Assembly: GCA_946480085.1 (NCBI GenBank)
Contig: CAMLHZ010000005.1
Span: 164,047 to 228,046, forward strand
DNA: 64,000 nucleotides
DNA from: an uncultured Flavobacteriales bacterium
Lineage (GTDB): Bacteria > Bacteroidota > Bacteroidia > Flavobacteriales > Crocinitomicaceae
Reading direction: 5' to 3'
Positions within the stretch are counted from its first letter, which is position 1; each line of letters opens with the position of its first letter. The notes under the pieces are model-generated. The model searched no databases and was not told the DNA's origin. It was given only the letters and a program-made list of their open reading frames with translations. Positions 33,456 through 41,206 of this stretch are shown here, piece by piece. A program made the translations under genes and the position numbers.

Positions 33456-35735
33456 ATGAAAACAAATTTATTCAAAAATGGATTTCTTGTCGTTGTTCTG
33501 ACAATGATTTCCAGTAGCAACTTACTGGCTTTTACAGCCGTTACTGACGGCGATTGGACAGATCCAGCAACATGGGGTGGAGTTGCACCTTCAGGAACAG
33601 TGAGTAATCAGGATATTATCATTCCATCCGGAATCGAAGTTAATCTGAATACGGATGTTACCTTTTCCGGATTACTCAACAATTTTACGGTGAATGGAAC
33701 ATTGATGAGTTCTACCAATAATCGATTGATCGTTCAACTTGGAACGTTTAGTGGAAGTGGCGATATCGATATTCAGCGTATTGTTTTCGACGGTGTGCTT
33801 ATCACGTATTCACATTCAGGTGATTTGACAGTGAATACCTTCATAAATATGGGGGCGGCAGTTGTTGTTACATCTCAAGTTACAGTGAGCGATTCGTTGG
33901 ATCTTGATGCTGGAACATTCACATTGAACACAGGTGGAAACCTAATGATTGAAACCGATGCAGTAATTGTTAGAGATGCAGGTTCATTAGTGACAACAGG
34001 TGGTGTATTTAACTCAGGTGGTTCATATTATGTGCGTTACGAAGGTGGTTCAAAAACGACGGGTATCGAAATCAATTCAACGAATTTACAGAACGTTGAT
34101 ATTGATTTGGATAACAATACGTCTACACTTACAATGGCAAGCAATCTACAGGTACATGGTGATTTGAATTTGAGCATGGGAATTTTGACCGTTGGTGCAA
34201 ATGACCTCGAACTTTACGGAGATATAGACATTCAAACAGGAGCTATGTTAACCACAGCAGCAACTTCTAATGTGCGTATCGAAACTGGAACAAGTTTAAC
34301 TTCCGGATTGGTCTTTACTTCAGGTTCTTCCGTCGATCAATTGACGGTTGATTACACAGGTAGCACTGGAAACGTTGATTTGAACAGTAACCTGGCTATT
34401 GCTGGAGAATTGCAATTACACAATGGCGCTTTCAGTATCGAAAGTGGTGCAACTCTTACAATGAATGCTGGTAGTCTTGTTCAAGTGATGGAAGGTGAAC
34501 TGGAAGGAAACGGTGGAACATTCGATGGTACTGCTTCATATGATGTGGAGTACATCGGTGATACTACTGTCACTGCTGGTTTAGAACTTACTGGTACAGG
34601 TTTGAATGATGTTCTTGTAAACATTGGCGAAGGACAAGTCGTTATGGACGATGATGTAACTGTTGGTGGTGAGTTGGAACTCAGTGGAGGAAAACTGAAC
34701 CTGAATACAAACGATTTGATTTTGAACGGAACGTTAAATCAGGATGAGGATAGTCCAATTATTGGTGACATGAATTCTGACTTGCAGTTGAACCTTACAT
34801 TGGTTGGCAATGACACGATCTATTTCGATGAAAACTATATGGATTTGGAGCAACTGATTGTTGATGTAACCGGTGGTGATATCGTATTGGGGACTGGGCT
34901 TCACATTCACGATGAATTGACATTGACAAGTGGAAGTATAGTATTGACAGCTGAAGATTTGGTTATTGAAGATAATGCAGACATTACAGGTTACAGCAAT
35001 ACACAATATGTTGTGACAACAAACTATGGAATGTTGCAAATGCAGGTTGTTGTTTCTACACCATACGTTGTGTTCCCGGTTGGAACAGAAGACAATTATT
35101 TTCCTGCAAGCTTACAACAAGGAGCTGGTGGTACATCAGGACATTTTACAGTAAGAGCTTTTGAAGGTGTTTATGTTGGCGGAACGCAAAGTTCAGGATT
35201 CAACAGTGCAATGATAGCTAGTGTTGTGAACAATACCTGGATTATTGAAGCGGATGGAACATCATTGGACCTAAATATGAAGTTGGGTTGGGAATTGGCT
35301 GCTGAAGTGAACGGTTTTGATCGTACAGATGCATTTATCTCGCATTTTAATGGTGGCTGGGACTTTGATGCACCTTCTGCTGCTGTTTCAGGTGCGAATA
35401 GTACGTACGAGATGACGCGCACGGGAATTACAACATTAAGTCCTTTTACAGTTGCTGATGGCGATGCAGAGTTGATTGTTAATGAAGAATCAGCGTCAAT
35501 GGATTTGAATCTATATCCGAATCCGGTTACTGACATCATGAATATTGATTATAAGAACACCAATAGCGATCAATACACATACGAGGTAACTGACTTTACA
35601 GGAAGAACCTATGCAGTTATTGAGAATGGAAATAATCAGATGGATGTTTCTGCTCTTAGTACTGGAGTTTATGTGTTGAAAATGACTAACGTGGAAACAA
35701 ATGCTATTGCTGTAAAGCGATTCATCAAGAAGTAG
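33456..35735 (+). CDS. Type IX cargo, repetitive beta-helix-like protein
   Basis: Signal peptide (~1-26), then FTAVTDGDWTDPATWGGVAP, the G8-like opener found in many Bacteroidota surface proteins. Residues ~60-550 are repeating short beta strands rich in Asn/Asp/Thr/Gly (LNLSMGILTVGANDLELYGD, GGELELSGGKLNLNTNDLIL), consistent with a parallel beta-helix. The C-terminus is a type A sorting domain (LYPNPVTDIMNIDY, TGVYVLKM, final VKRFIKK). Adhesin or scaffold is likely; no enzyme motif is visible. Confidence 0.8.
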   Translation: MKTNLFKNGFLVVVLTMISSSNLLAFTAVTDGDWTDPATWGGVAPSGTVSNQDIIIPSGIEVNLNTDVTFSGLLNNFTVNGTLMSSTNNRLIVQLGTFSGSGDIDIQRIVFDGVLITYSHSGDLTVNTFINMGAAVVVTSQVTVSDSLDLDAGTFTLNTGGNLMIETDAVIVRDAGSLVTTGGVFNSGGSYYVRYEGGSKTTGIEINSTNLQNVDIDLDNNTSTLTMASNLQVHGDLNLSMGILTVGANDLELYGDIDIQTGAMLTTAATSNVRIETGTSLTSGLVFTSGSSVDQLTVDYTGSTGNVDLNSNLAIAGELQLHNGAFSIESGATLTMNAGSLVQVMEGELEGNGGTFDGTASYDVEYIGDTTVTAGLELTGTGLNDVLVNIGEGQVVMDDDVTVGGELELSGGKLNLNTNDLILNGTLNQDEDSPIIGDMNSDLQLNLTLVGNDTIYFDENYMDLEQLIVDVTGGDIVLGTGLHIHDELTLTSGSIVLTAEDLVIEDNADITGYSNTQYVVTTNYGMLQMQVVVSTPYVVFPVGTEDNYFPASLQQGAGGTSGHFTVRAFEGVYVGGTQSSGFNSAMIASVVNNTWIIEADGTSLDLNMKLGWELAAEVNGFDRTDAFISHFNGGWDFDAPSAAVSGANSTYEMTRTGITTLSPFTVADGDAELIVNEESASMDLNLYPNPVTDIMNIDYKNTNSDQYTYEVTDFTGRTYAVIENGNNQMDVSALSTGVYVLKMTNVETNAIAVKRFIKK

Positions 35736-35755
35736 TTTGTTTTATTGATTTAAGA

Positions 35756-35792
35756 AAATCCCTTTCTGTTTATTCAGAAAGGGATTTTTTTG
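35756..35792 (+). terminator. Terminator after beta-helix cargo
   Basis: AAATCCCTTTCTG / CAGAAAGGGATTT perfect 13-bp stem with a 6-nt loop and a T run. Confidence 0.9.
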
Positions 35793-35824
35793 TTACTTCT
35801 TTCTCAAGTCACATTACCTTATCC

Positions 35825-36283
35825 ATGAGATTGATTGCTTCAATATTGCTCGTCATTGTTTTATTCAGTTGTTCTGAGTCTGAACCAAAGGAAATACAAC
35901 ACATGGATTCTGAAGTGTACATGCTTTCCGAAGGTCAACTGGGAATCTACTGTTCTTGCAATAAGAATAAGAATCAATATGATGAAAACGGACTTCGTAA
36001 ACGTTGTTCATATGAAGTCATTCTTGAAGATTTTGACCAATTCAAGTACAAAAATGAAATAGTGAATACAACTGAGGATAAATGGATTCAGTTATTGAAA
36101 TCAGATACACTCGAATTAGCACATTCAGCTTCTCAGTGGTTATTGTTTCTTTCCAGTAAAGGGAAGCGTATATCTATGTTGGAATTGGTGCTGGATCATA
36201 ACTGGGGCGTTAAGGAAAAGTGGGGAAGAGCAGAGCAGAAGCGAGAGATTCAATTCTGGAGATCGTATTTCAAGAAAAATTGA
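35825..36283 (+). CDS. Hypothetical lipoprotein, 152 aa
   Basis: Signal ending in the lipobox LFSCSES (Cys ~16). The remaining ~135 residues contain a C-S-C triad (IYCSCNKNKN) and a further Cys, with Trp-rich helices (WLLFLSSKGKRI, EIQFWRSYFKK). No family recognised. The gene follows a terminator and precedes a repeat cluster. Confidence 0.55.
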   Translation: MRLIASILLVIVLFSCSESEPKEIQHMDSEVYMLSEGQLGIYCSCNKNKNQYDENGLRKRCSYEVILEDFDQFKYKNEIVNTTEDKWIQLLKSDTLELAHSASQWLLFLSSKGKRISMLELVLDHNWGVKEKWGRAEQKREIQFWRSYFKKN

Positions 36284-36320
36284 CTAAACTTGAATTAGAA
36301 ATTCCCACAGATATACAGTA

Positions 36321-36385
36321 AAGGTTATCGAGCGTAGTCGTGAAGGTTATCGAGCGCAGTCGTACAGGTTATCGAGTCAGCCCGT
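36321..36385. repeat. Three-unit GGTTATCGAGCG repeat
   Basis: Units of ~22 bp (AAGGTTATCGAGCGTAGTCG; the same with GCGCAGTCG; then AGGTTATCGAGTCAGCCCG), each of the Bacteroidota intergenic form GGTTATCGAGCGCAGTCGAG. They lie in the convergent gap before the OmpA-like gene. Confidence 0.55.
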
Positions 36386-36393
36386 GGCGGAAG

Positions 36394-36427
36394 ATAAAAA
36401 AAGCACCTCCGTTTCCAGAGATGCCCT
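36394..36427 (-). terminator. Terminator of the MotB-like gene (minus strand)
   Basis: On the minus strand GCATCTCTG-GAAA-CGGAGGTGC forms a GNRA-capped hairpin with G-T pairs, followed by T's. It lies 28 bp after the stop codon at 36455. Confidence 0.6.
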
Positions 36428-36454
36428 TATTTGTGTAACCCAACTAACTCAAAT

Positions 36455-37300
36455 CTAATTCCCCGAACTTGTATTTAGCAGGTTCATGATCTCATCCAAT
36501 TTTGGAGAGAGAATGATCTCCGTTCTTCGGTTCATTGCTTTTCCTTCTTGTGTGCTATTAGATGCTTTCGGGTAATATTCCCCTCGACCTGAAGCTGTCA
36601 TACGTGTTGCCTGAACACCGTAAACTTCATTCATCATGCGTGTAATTGACGTTGCACGGGCAACACTCAAATCCCAGTTATCTTTGTAAAGTGCTGTCTT
36701 GATCGGAACATTATCTGTGTGACCTTCAACCAGAATTTGAATGTCTGGGTTTTTGTTCAAAATATCGGCAAGAACTTTCAGTGCGTCCACACCTTTAGGC
36801 TCAACTGCTGCAGATCCTGATTTGAACAACAGTTTATCAGACATTGAAACGTAAACTTTACCATCACGAATTTCCATCGTTAATTCGTCAGAGTTAAATC
36901 CAACGAGGGCATCACGTAAGGTTTGGTTCAACTTGTTCGCTGCTTCACGCTGACGTGAAATAATAGTCTGCATATCACGAAGCATGCGCTCCTTGTTCTG
37001 TAAGTCCTTGTCTTGTTGACTTAATTGCTCTGACTGATTTTCATTGATGTTCTGTTGTCCCGAAAGTCGGTTCTGAAGCGTTCTGTTATCCGCTGTGAGT
37101 TGCGCATTGGTACTTTTCTCAACGTCCAGGACATGACACAGTGAATCGCGTTCTACCGTAACTGCCTGAAGCCGTTTTCCTCCTTTTTGTTTCTCCGGAA
37201 TAGGGTCACCACATTTATATATTGGTTGACATGCCGATACTATTAATATTCCAACAGCGAAAGCGCTCGTGGGAATGATTGATCTGTTGCTTAAATTCAT
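36455..37300 (-). CDS. OmpA/MotB-like lipoprotein with coiled coil
   Basis: Lipobox at IVSACQP (Cys ~24), then a long coiled coil (~50-130; Gln/Glu/Asn heptads), and an OmpA/MotB peptidoglycan-binding domain at ~150-275 (VEPKGVDALKVLADILNK, VEGHTDNVPIKTAL, SVARATSITRMMNEVYG, GRGEYYPKA, NRRTEIILSP). The lipid-anchored arm would span the periplasm to the cell wall. This MotB-like layout occurs in Bacteroidota away from any flagellum, as a stator-type or envelope-tethering protein. The terminator downstream is seen. Confidence 0.85.
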   Translation of the reverse strand: MNLSNRSIIPTSAFAVGILIVSACQPIYKCGDPIPEKQKGGKRLQAVTVERDSLCHVLDVEKSTNAQLTADNRTLQNRLSGQQNINENQSEQLSQQDKDLQNKERMLRDMQTIISRQREAANKLNQTLRDALVGFNSDELTMEIRDGKVYVSMSDKLLFKSGSAAVEPKGVDALKVLADILNKNPDIQILVEGHTDNVPIKTALYKDNWDLSVARATSITRMMNEVYGVQATRMTASGRGEYYPKASNSTQEGKAMNRRTEIILSPKLDEIMNLLNTSSGN

Positions 37301-37490
37301 AACTCAAGATTAAATATGATAGGCAAGTTATGAAGATGAATACCTAAGGGTTTTATACATTTTGGGGTATTTGTTACATTCTTTCTATGTTATTGTAAAA
37401 ACATCCAGAAAAGCCTGTGTTTTCTGTAAGAATTAGATTTTTATATACACAAGAATCGGCGGTATCTTTCTTAATGGAAAAACAGGAATT

Positions 37491-38015
37491 ATGATAGTAC
37501 AACTTTTGATAGACGAATTTGAGCAGGAAACAGTAAGTACAAGAAAATTGCTGCAGGCGGTTCCTGAAAAAGACATTAATTACAAGCCTTCGGATATTTC
37601 ATGGACAATGGGGGAGCTTGCCCGGCATATTGCCACAATATATTATTGGTACGTTGGCACACTTACCAAGGATGTTTACGATATGTCAAAAGACACTTTG
37701 GAACGGGGCTTAGCTGACGATTTGAATGCAACACTGGAACTTTTCGAAAGTAATGTTCAACAAGCGAGAGCAGCATTACGGTCAATTACGGATGAGCGAT
37801 TGTTAGATCAGTGGACAATGACAGACGGTGAGAGAACCGTATTTGGTCCATTACCAAGAGGTGCTGTTGCCCGTGGGTTTATCTTCAACCATATTTATCA
37901 TCATCGCGGAGAACTGATTGTTTACTTGCGGGCTACAGGAAATAAAGTGCCCGGACTGTATGGACCAGTTTATGAAGAGAGCGCAGCAAATGAAATTCCG
38001 CGAGAAACGGAATAA
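37491..38015 (+). CDS. DinB-like four-helix metalloprotein
   Basis: Four-helix bundle of the DinB/YfiT superfamily with the three-histidine metal site: ARHIATIYYW (~47) and NHIYHHRGELI (~138-142) match the H-x-n-H-x-x-x-H pattern. Members include nickel or zinc enzymes such as bacillithiol-S-transferase; the exact reaction is unknown. Length 174 is normal and no signal peptide is present. The start is the ATG at 37491. Confidence 0.85.
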   Translation: MIVQLLIDEFEQETVSTRKLLQAVPEKDINYKPSDISWTMGELARHIATIYYWYVGTLTKDVYDMSKDTLERGLADDLNATLELFESNVQQARAALRSITDERLLDQWTMTDGERTVFGPLPRGAVARGFIFNHIYHHRGELIVYLRATGNKVPGLYGPVYEESAANEIPRETE

Positions 38016-38088
38016 ATGAAATTGGACAATACAAAAAGATATGTAAATCACTGTTAAAGATCTGCAATAGATTGGCGCTCAACAGATA

Positions 38089-38240
38089 TAAATTTGAAAT
38101 ATAGATTTAGGTGGGTGTGGTTAGTGATGAGGAACATTGAAGGGAAGCGTAAAAACTTCCCTTTAATATCCTCTGAAAACCAAATGATTCAGAAGAAGAA
38201 AAAGCTTAGCTTTTGATAAAATCTGCCTTTGCAGATTATC
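38089..38240 (+). ncRNA. Candidate small RNA B (GATTTAGGTGG family)
   Basis: TAAATTTG (38089-38096, an exact TAnnTTTG) is followed by GATTTAGGTGG (38104-38114), GGTTAGTGA and a hairpin TTGAAGGGAAG (38137-38147) / CTTCCCTTTAA (38156-38166, one mispair). A second hairpin AATCTGC-CTTT-GCAGATT (38220-38237) could end it. The same motif order occurs at 6720-6800. No open frame of note lies here. Confidence 0.35.
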
Positions 38241-38251
38241 AATTAGAACAA

Positions 38252-38403
38252 TAATTTTTATGAACAACAATGTAGGTAGTGAGAGGTTGTTAAGGGGAGT
38301 AACTCAGGACTCCCTTTGACAGAAGTAAATTTCACTTTTGTGTTGTAATAGATTGGTTAAATAAGAGCATTGTCAGCTGCGCTAGATGATGCTCTTGTTT
38401 TTT
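38252..38403 (+). ncRNA. Candidate small RNA C with terminator
   Basis: A -7-like TAATTTTT (38252-38259), ATGTAGGTAG (38270-38279) and a hairpin AAGGGGAGT (38292-38300) / ACTCCCTTT (38309-38317) recall candidates A and B. It closes with a terminator AAGAGCAT / ATGCTCTT (38363-38370, 38389-38396) and T7. The 3' 100 nt carry no long frame. Confidence 0.35.
38363..38403 (+). terminator. Terminator before the glycosylase gene
   Basis: AAGAGCAT ... ATGCTCTT stem then GTTTTTTTA. It lies 28 bp upstream of the next start, so it ends a transcript from the preceding gap. Confidence 0.75.
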
Positions 38404-38430
38404 TATGTGTTCCTGATTTTTCTAACTTAG

Positions 38431-39129
38431 ATGAATATGCCAAAAACATTTGCCGACAAAGTCATAGAGTTTAATCGACAGCTGCATTATTCAGGTAAAT
38501 TACCTGCTGATTTTCAGGTGTTGAATCCTTATTTAGATAATCCGGAAACAATGGAAGTAATGCAGCGGTTTTATCATAAATATTACAATGACTTCCAACC
38601 TAGAAAATTCATGATTGGCATTAATCCTAGTCGAAATGGGGCAGGAGTGACAGGAGTTCCTTTCACGGACACCAAAAGAATGAAAAGTGTTTGCGGAATT
38701 GAGATGAAGTCGGCGCATACGCATGAGATTTCTTCTGTTTTTATTTATGATATGATTTCTGAATTTGGTGGCGCAGAAGCATTTTACAAAAACATTTACA
38801 TCAATTCCCCCTTTCCATTGGCAATTATCAGGAAAACCAGAGATGGAAAATGGTTGAATGCCAATTATTATGATGATCCGGCGTTGTTCACTATGGTAAA
38901 AGACTTCATGATTGAATCTTTGAAAAAGCACATCAGTTTAGGTTTAGATTCCACTGAAGTCTTTGTTCTCGGTAAGAAAAATGCCGATTTCATTCAAAAA
39001 CTGAATAAAGAAGCAAAGCTATTCGACCGTTTAACAGTGCTCGAACATCCGCGGTACATTCAGCAATATAAGTCGAAGGATAAGCAATTGTATATTGATA
39101 AGTACATTTTGGCGTTGAATCAATTGTAA
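38431..39129 (+). CDS. SMUG1-like uracil-DNA glycosylase family protein
   Basis: Contains the two active-site motifs of the SMUG/UDG superfamily: FMIGINPSRNGAGVTGVPFT (~60-79; compare GMNPG-x-FGMGQTGVPFG of SMUG1) and LEHPRYIQQYK (~204-214; compare HPSPR). It should excise uracil or a modified base from DNA in the cytoplasm. Length 232 fits. The catalytic asparagine of the first motif is kept, while the second motif diverges from HPSP, so base specificity may differ. The ATG at 38437 is an alternative start. Confidence 0.8.
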   Translation: MNMPKTFADKVIEFNRQLHYSGKLPADFQVLNPYLDNPETMEVMQRFYHKYYNDFQPRKFMIGINPSRNGAGVTGVPFTDTKRMKSVCGIEMKSAHTHEISSVFIYDMISEFGGAEAFYKNIYINSPFPLAIIRKTRDGKWLNANYYDDPALFTMVKDFMIESLKKHISLGLDSTEVFVLGKKNADFIQKLNKEAKLFDRLTVLEHPRYIQQYKSKDKQLYIDKYILALNQL

Positions 39130-39150
39130 TTCAGGTGAATAAGTATGCAG

Positions 39151-39170
39151 AGACGCGATGCATCGCGTCT
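39151..39170. repeat. Perfect palindrome AGACGCGATGCATCGCGTCT
   Basis: A 20-bp perfect palindrome between two convergent genes; it could end both transcripts. A related palindrome stands at 39847. Confidence 0.7.
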
Positions 39171-39190
39171 GCACCATTTCATATCGCCAG

Positions 39191-39784
39191 TTATTTCTTC
39201 AGCAAAATCCCTTTTTCAACACTTTCATTGATGAGGTTTTCAGCGTAATTCCAAATCGTTTCAGATCCTTCCTTTATTACGCTTTTCTTATGGTGAACTT
39301 TATCATAAGTCACTCCAAACTCCTTCCATGTTCCACCGTTATTCGACGTGTTTTGAAGCAGAGGTTCCAACCTGTCCATTGCTTTTGCAAACTTCGCTTC
39401 CTTGGTTTCTCCAGCTTCAAATTCTTCCCAAATGGCAATGAAATCTTCAGCTTGATCTTTTGGTAACAGACCAAAAATTCGATTTGCCGCCAGTCGTTCT
39501 TCTTCAGTATTAGAGTGATTTTTCTGTGTATCGTAAATGAATGTATCTCCTGCATCGATTTCAACAATGTCGTGTATCAATACCATTTTTATTACTTTCA
39601 GAATGTCCACTTTTTCGTTTGCATGTTCCGCTAAAACCATAGCCATTAAAGCCATATGCCAGCTATGTTCGGCATCGTTTTCATTTCTATCACTGTTAAA
39701 CAGCTTTGTTTTTCGCTGAATGTATTTAACCTTATCAATTTCCTTGATAAAGCTGATTTGCTGCAATAAATTTTCTGAAAACAT
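39191..39784 (-). CDS. HD-domain nucleotidase (YfbR/YGK1-like)
   Basis: HD metal-site residues are visible: H in ENDAEHSWHMALMAMV (~39-54), HD in KMVLIHDIVEIDAGD (~64-78) and the late D in AKAMDRLEPLLQN. This is the layout of the 5'-nucleotidase YfbR-like group acting on deoxyribonucleoside monophosphates. The longer frame from 39859 begins inside a palindromic repeat (39847-39866), so the start is the ATG at 39784 (MFSENLLQQISF). Cytoplasmic, ~198 residues. Confidence 0.85.
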   Translation of the reverse strand: MFSENLLQQISFIKEIDKVKYIQRKTKLFNSDRNENDAEHSWHMALMAMVLAEHANEKVDILKVIKMVLIHDIVEIDAGDTFIYDTQKNHSNTEEERLAANRIFGLLPKDQAEDFIAIWEEFEAGETKEAKFAKAMDRLEPLLQNTSNNGGTWKEFGVTYDKVHHKKSVIKEGSETIWNYAENLINESVEKGILLKK

Positions 39785-39846
39785 AGCGCTTATTTTAGTA
39801 CTTACAAAGATAAGTGAACCAAGAATAGGAAGCAGAAATAATGTAA

Positions 39847-39866
39847 AGACGTAATGCATTACGTCT
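39847..39866. repeat. Perfect palindrome AGACGTAATGCATTACGTCT
   Basis: A 20-bp perfect palindrome upstream of the HD gene and before the LytTR gene; same family as 39151-39170. A degenerate copy is at 63041-63069. Confidence 0.7.
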
Positions 39867-39960
39867 CTACAAAGTGTTTTTAATGTCCATATAATTTAGT
39901 AATATTGAAAACGACTTTAACTATTTTATTTACTCTAGATACACTAGATAAATTCAAGTA

Positions 39961-40665
39961 ATGAGAACTTTCACCCTAATCGTGGTCGATGACCATCCGC
40001 TCATTGTTCGGTTGGTGAAGCAATTGTGCTCCTACCACGAAAATATTGAGTTTTTAAAGGGTTTCAATAATCCATTGGAAGCGAAGGCATTTCTAGATGA
40101 AAACCGCGTTGATATAGTTGTACTGGATATTGAAATGCCAAATATGACTGGTCTTGAGTTGGCATCGTTCATTAAGCCTCCAACATATTTTATCTTTTCT
40201 ACTTCGCATGAGAATTTTGCAATTGATGGATTTGAATTGTCGGCTGTTGACTATTTATTAAAACCTTACTCTTACGATCGTTTTGGAACTGCTTTAGATC
40301 GTGCTATTCGAATGATATCTTTAGAAGAAGGGCAGCAGACCGCTTTATCTTCAACACTTATTGTAAAATCCAATTACAACAATACAAAATTGGTTTTGAA
40401 AGAAATTCAGTACATCGAAAGTATTGATGATTATGTGATTTTCTATAGAGACAATGGTGCTCCTGTACGGGTGAGAAAATCGCTAAAAGCCATGTTTCAG
40501 GAATTACCAGCCGATCAGTTTATTCGTATTCATCGTTCATACGTTGTCCCGTATTCCAGAATAACAGAATATCAAAAAACAAAAGTGTATATCGGTGAGA
40601 AAGAATTGCCCCTCAGTGAATCATACAAAGCCGACTTTTTGGCAAGTATGAAAGCCAGAGATTGA
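39961..40665 (+). CDS. LytTR-family response regulator (orphan)
   Basis: Receiver domain at ~1-118 with acidic pocket D10, D11, phospho-acceptor D56 (VLDIEMPN), S80/T81 and K101 (LLKPYS). DNA-binding LytTR domain at ~135-234 (IQYIESIDDYVIFY, VRKSLKAMFQELPADQFIRI, HRSYVVPYSRI). It should bind direct repeats at its targets. No histidine kinase is adjacent, so it is an orphan; many Bacteroidota LytTR regulators pair with a kinase elsewhere. Confidence 0.9.
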   Translation: MRTFTLIVVDDHPLIVRLVKQLCSYHENIEFLKGFNNPLEAKAFLDENRVDIVVLDIEMPNMTGLELASFIKPPTYFIFSTSHENFAIDGFELSAVDYLLKPYSYDRFGTALDRAIRMISLEEGQQTALSSTLIVKSNYNNTKLVLKEIQYIESIDDYVIFYRDNGAPVRVRKSLKAMFQELPADQFIRIHRSYVVPYSRITEYQKTKVYIGEKELPLSESYKADFLASMKARD

Positions 40666-40851
40666 TTTTTCAAATAATAATAGACACTGATACCGTGTTT
40701 TTATTGCCAACAGATTTCGATCGTAACATTTTACATATCATTTCCAGTTGCCGTGGCAACTCTGTTGAAGTGCTTTATTCAGTAGAGAAGTATGTAGCAC
40801 CAGTATCTATTAATCAAGTAGCAGTAGTTGTTTTTATAGAAATAGAGGGCA

Positions 40852-41061
40852 CTATTGCGTTCGGCTCGAGCTGTAGCTCTTCGTTTTCTTTTCAGTGCTA
40901 GTTTGTTCAGAGTTGGAGAGGCGTTTCTCTGAACCATATTTTAAAGCATTTCCGTTATTAAAGTTTGTGCGCTGACAATTTTGCAAAGCGAAGAAAAAAC
41001 TTAGCAGAACCAAATAGGGAAGTCGTGATGACTTTGCTGGATATGTAGTGATTTTTACCAT
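40852..41061 (-). CDS. Possible small lipoprotein, 69 aa
   Basis: A hydrophobic segment (LPYLVLLSFFFALQNC) ends in a lipobox-like Cys at residue ~29, followed by a polar, Ser-rich tail (SEKRLSNSEQTSTEKKTK). Length and composition fit a tiny lipoprotein, but there is no homology I recognise. The remaining DNA of the 541-bp gap 40666-41206 carries no other clear gene. Confidence 0.35.
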   Translation of the reverse strand: MVKITTYPAKSSRLPYLVLLSFFFALQNCQRTNFNNGNALKYGSEKRLSNSEQTSTEKKTKSYSSSRTQ

Positions 41062-41206
41062 AACCGTAAGTTTAATTCTATACCTGAGCTAGCAGCAAGT
41101 ATTTATCATACCACAATGTTATGGCGGATTTCAGAGGGTTAAAAATGAATTGTGGTGTTTGGGAAAAATGTGTAGGAGTTTGACGGAAAACGTCACTTTT
41201 TAACCG

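Noticed and set aside
40662..40901. 79-aa plus frame overlapping the end of the LytTR gene
   Set aside because: Starts with TTG, no homology, low-complexity Ser end; likely chance.
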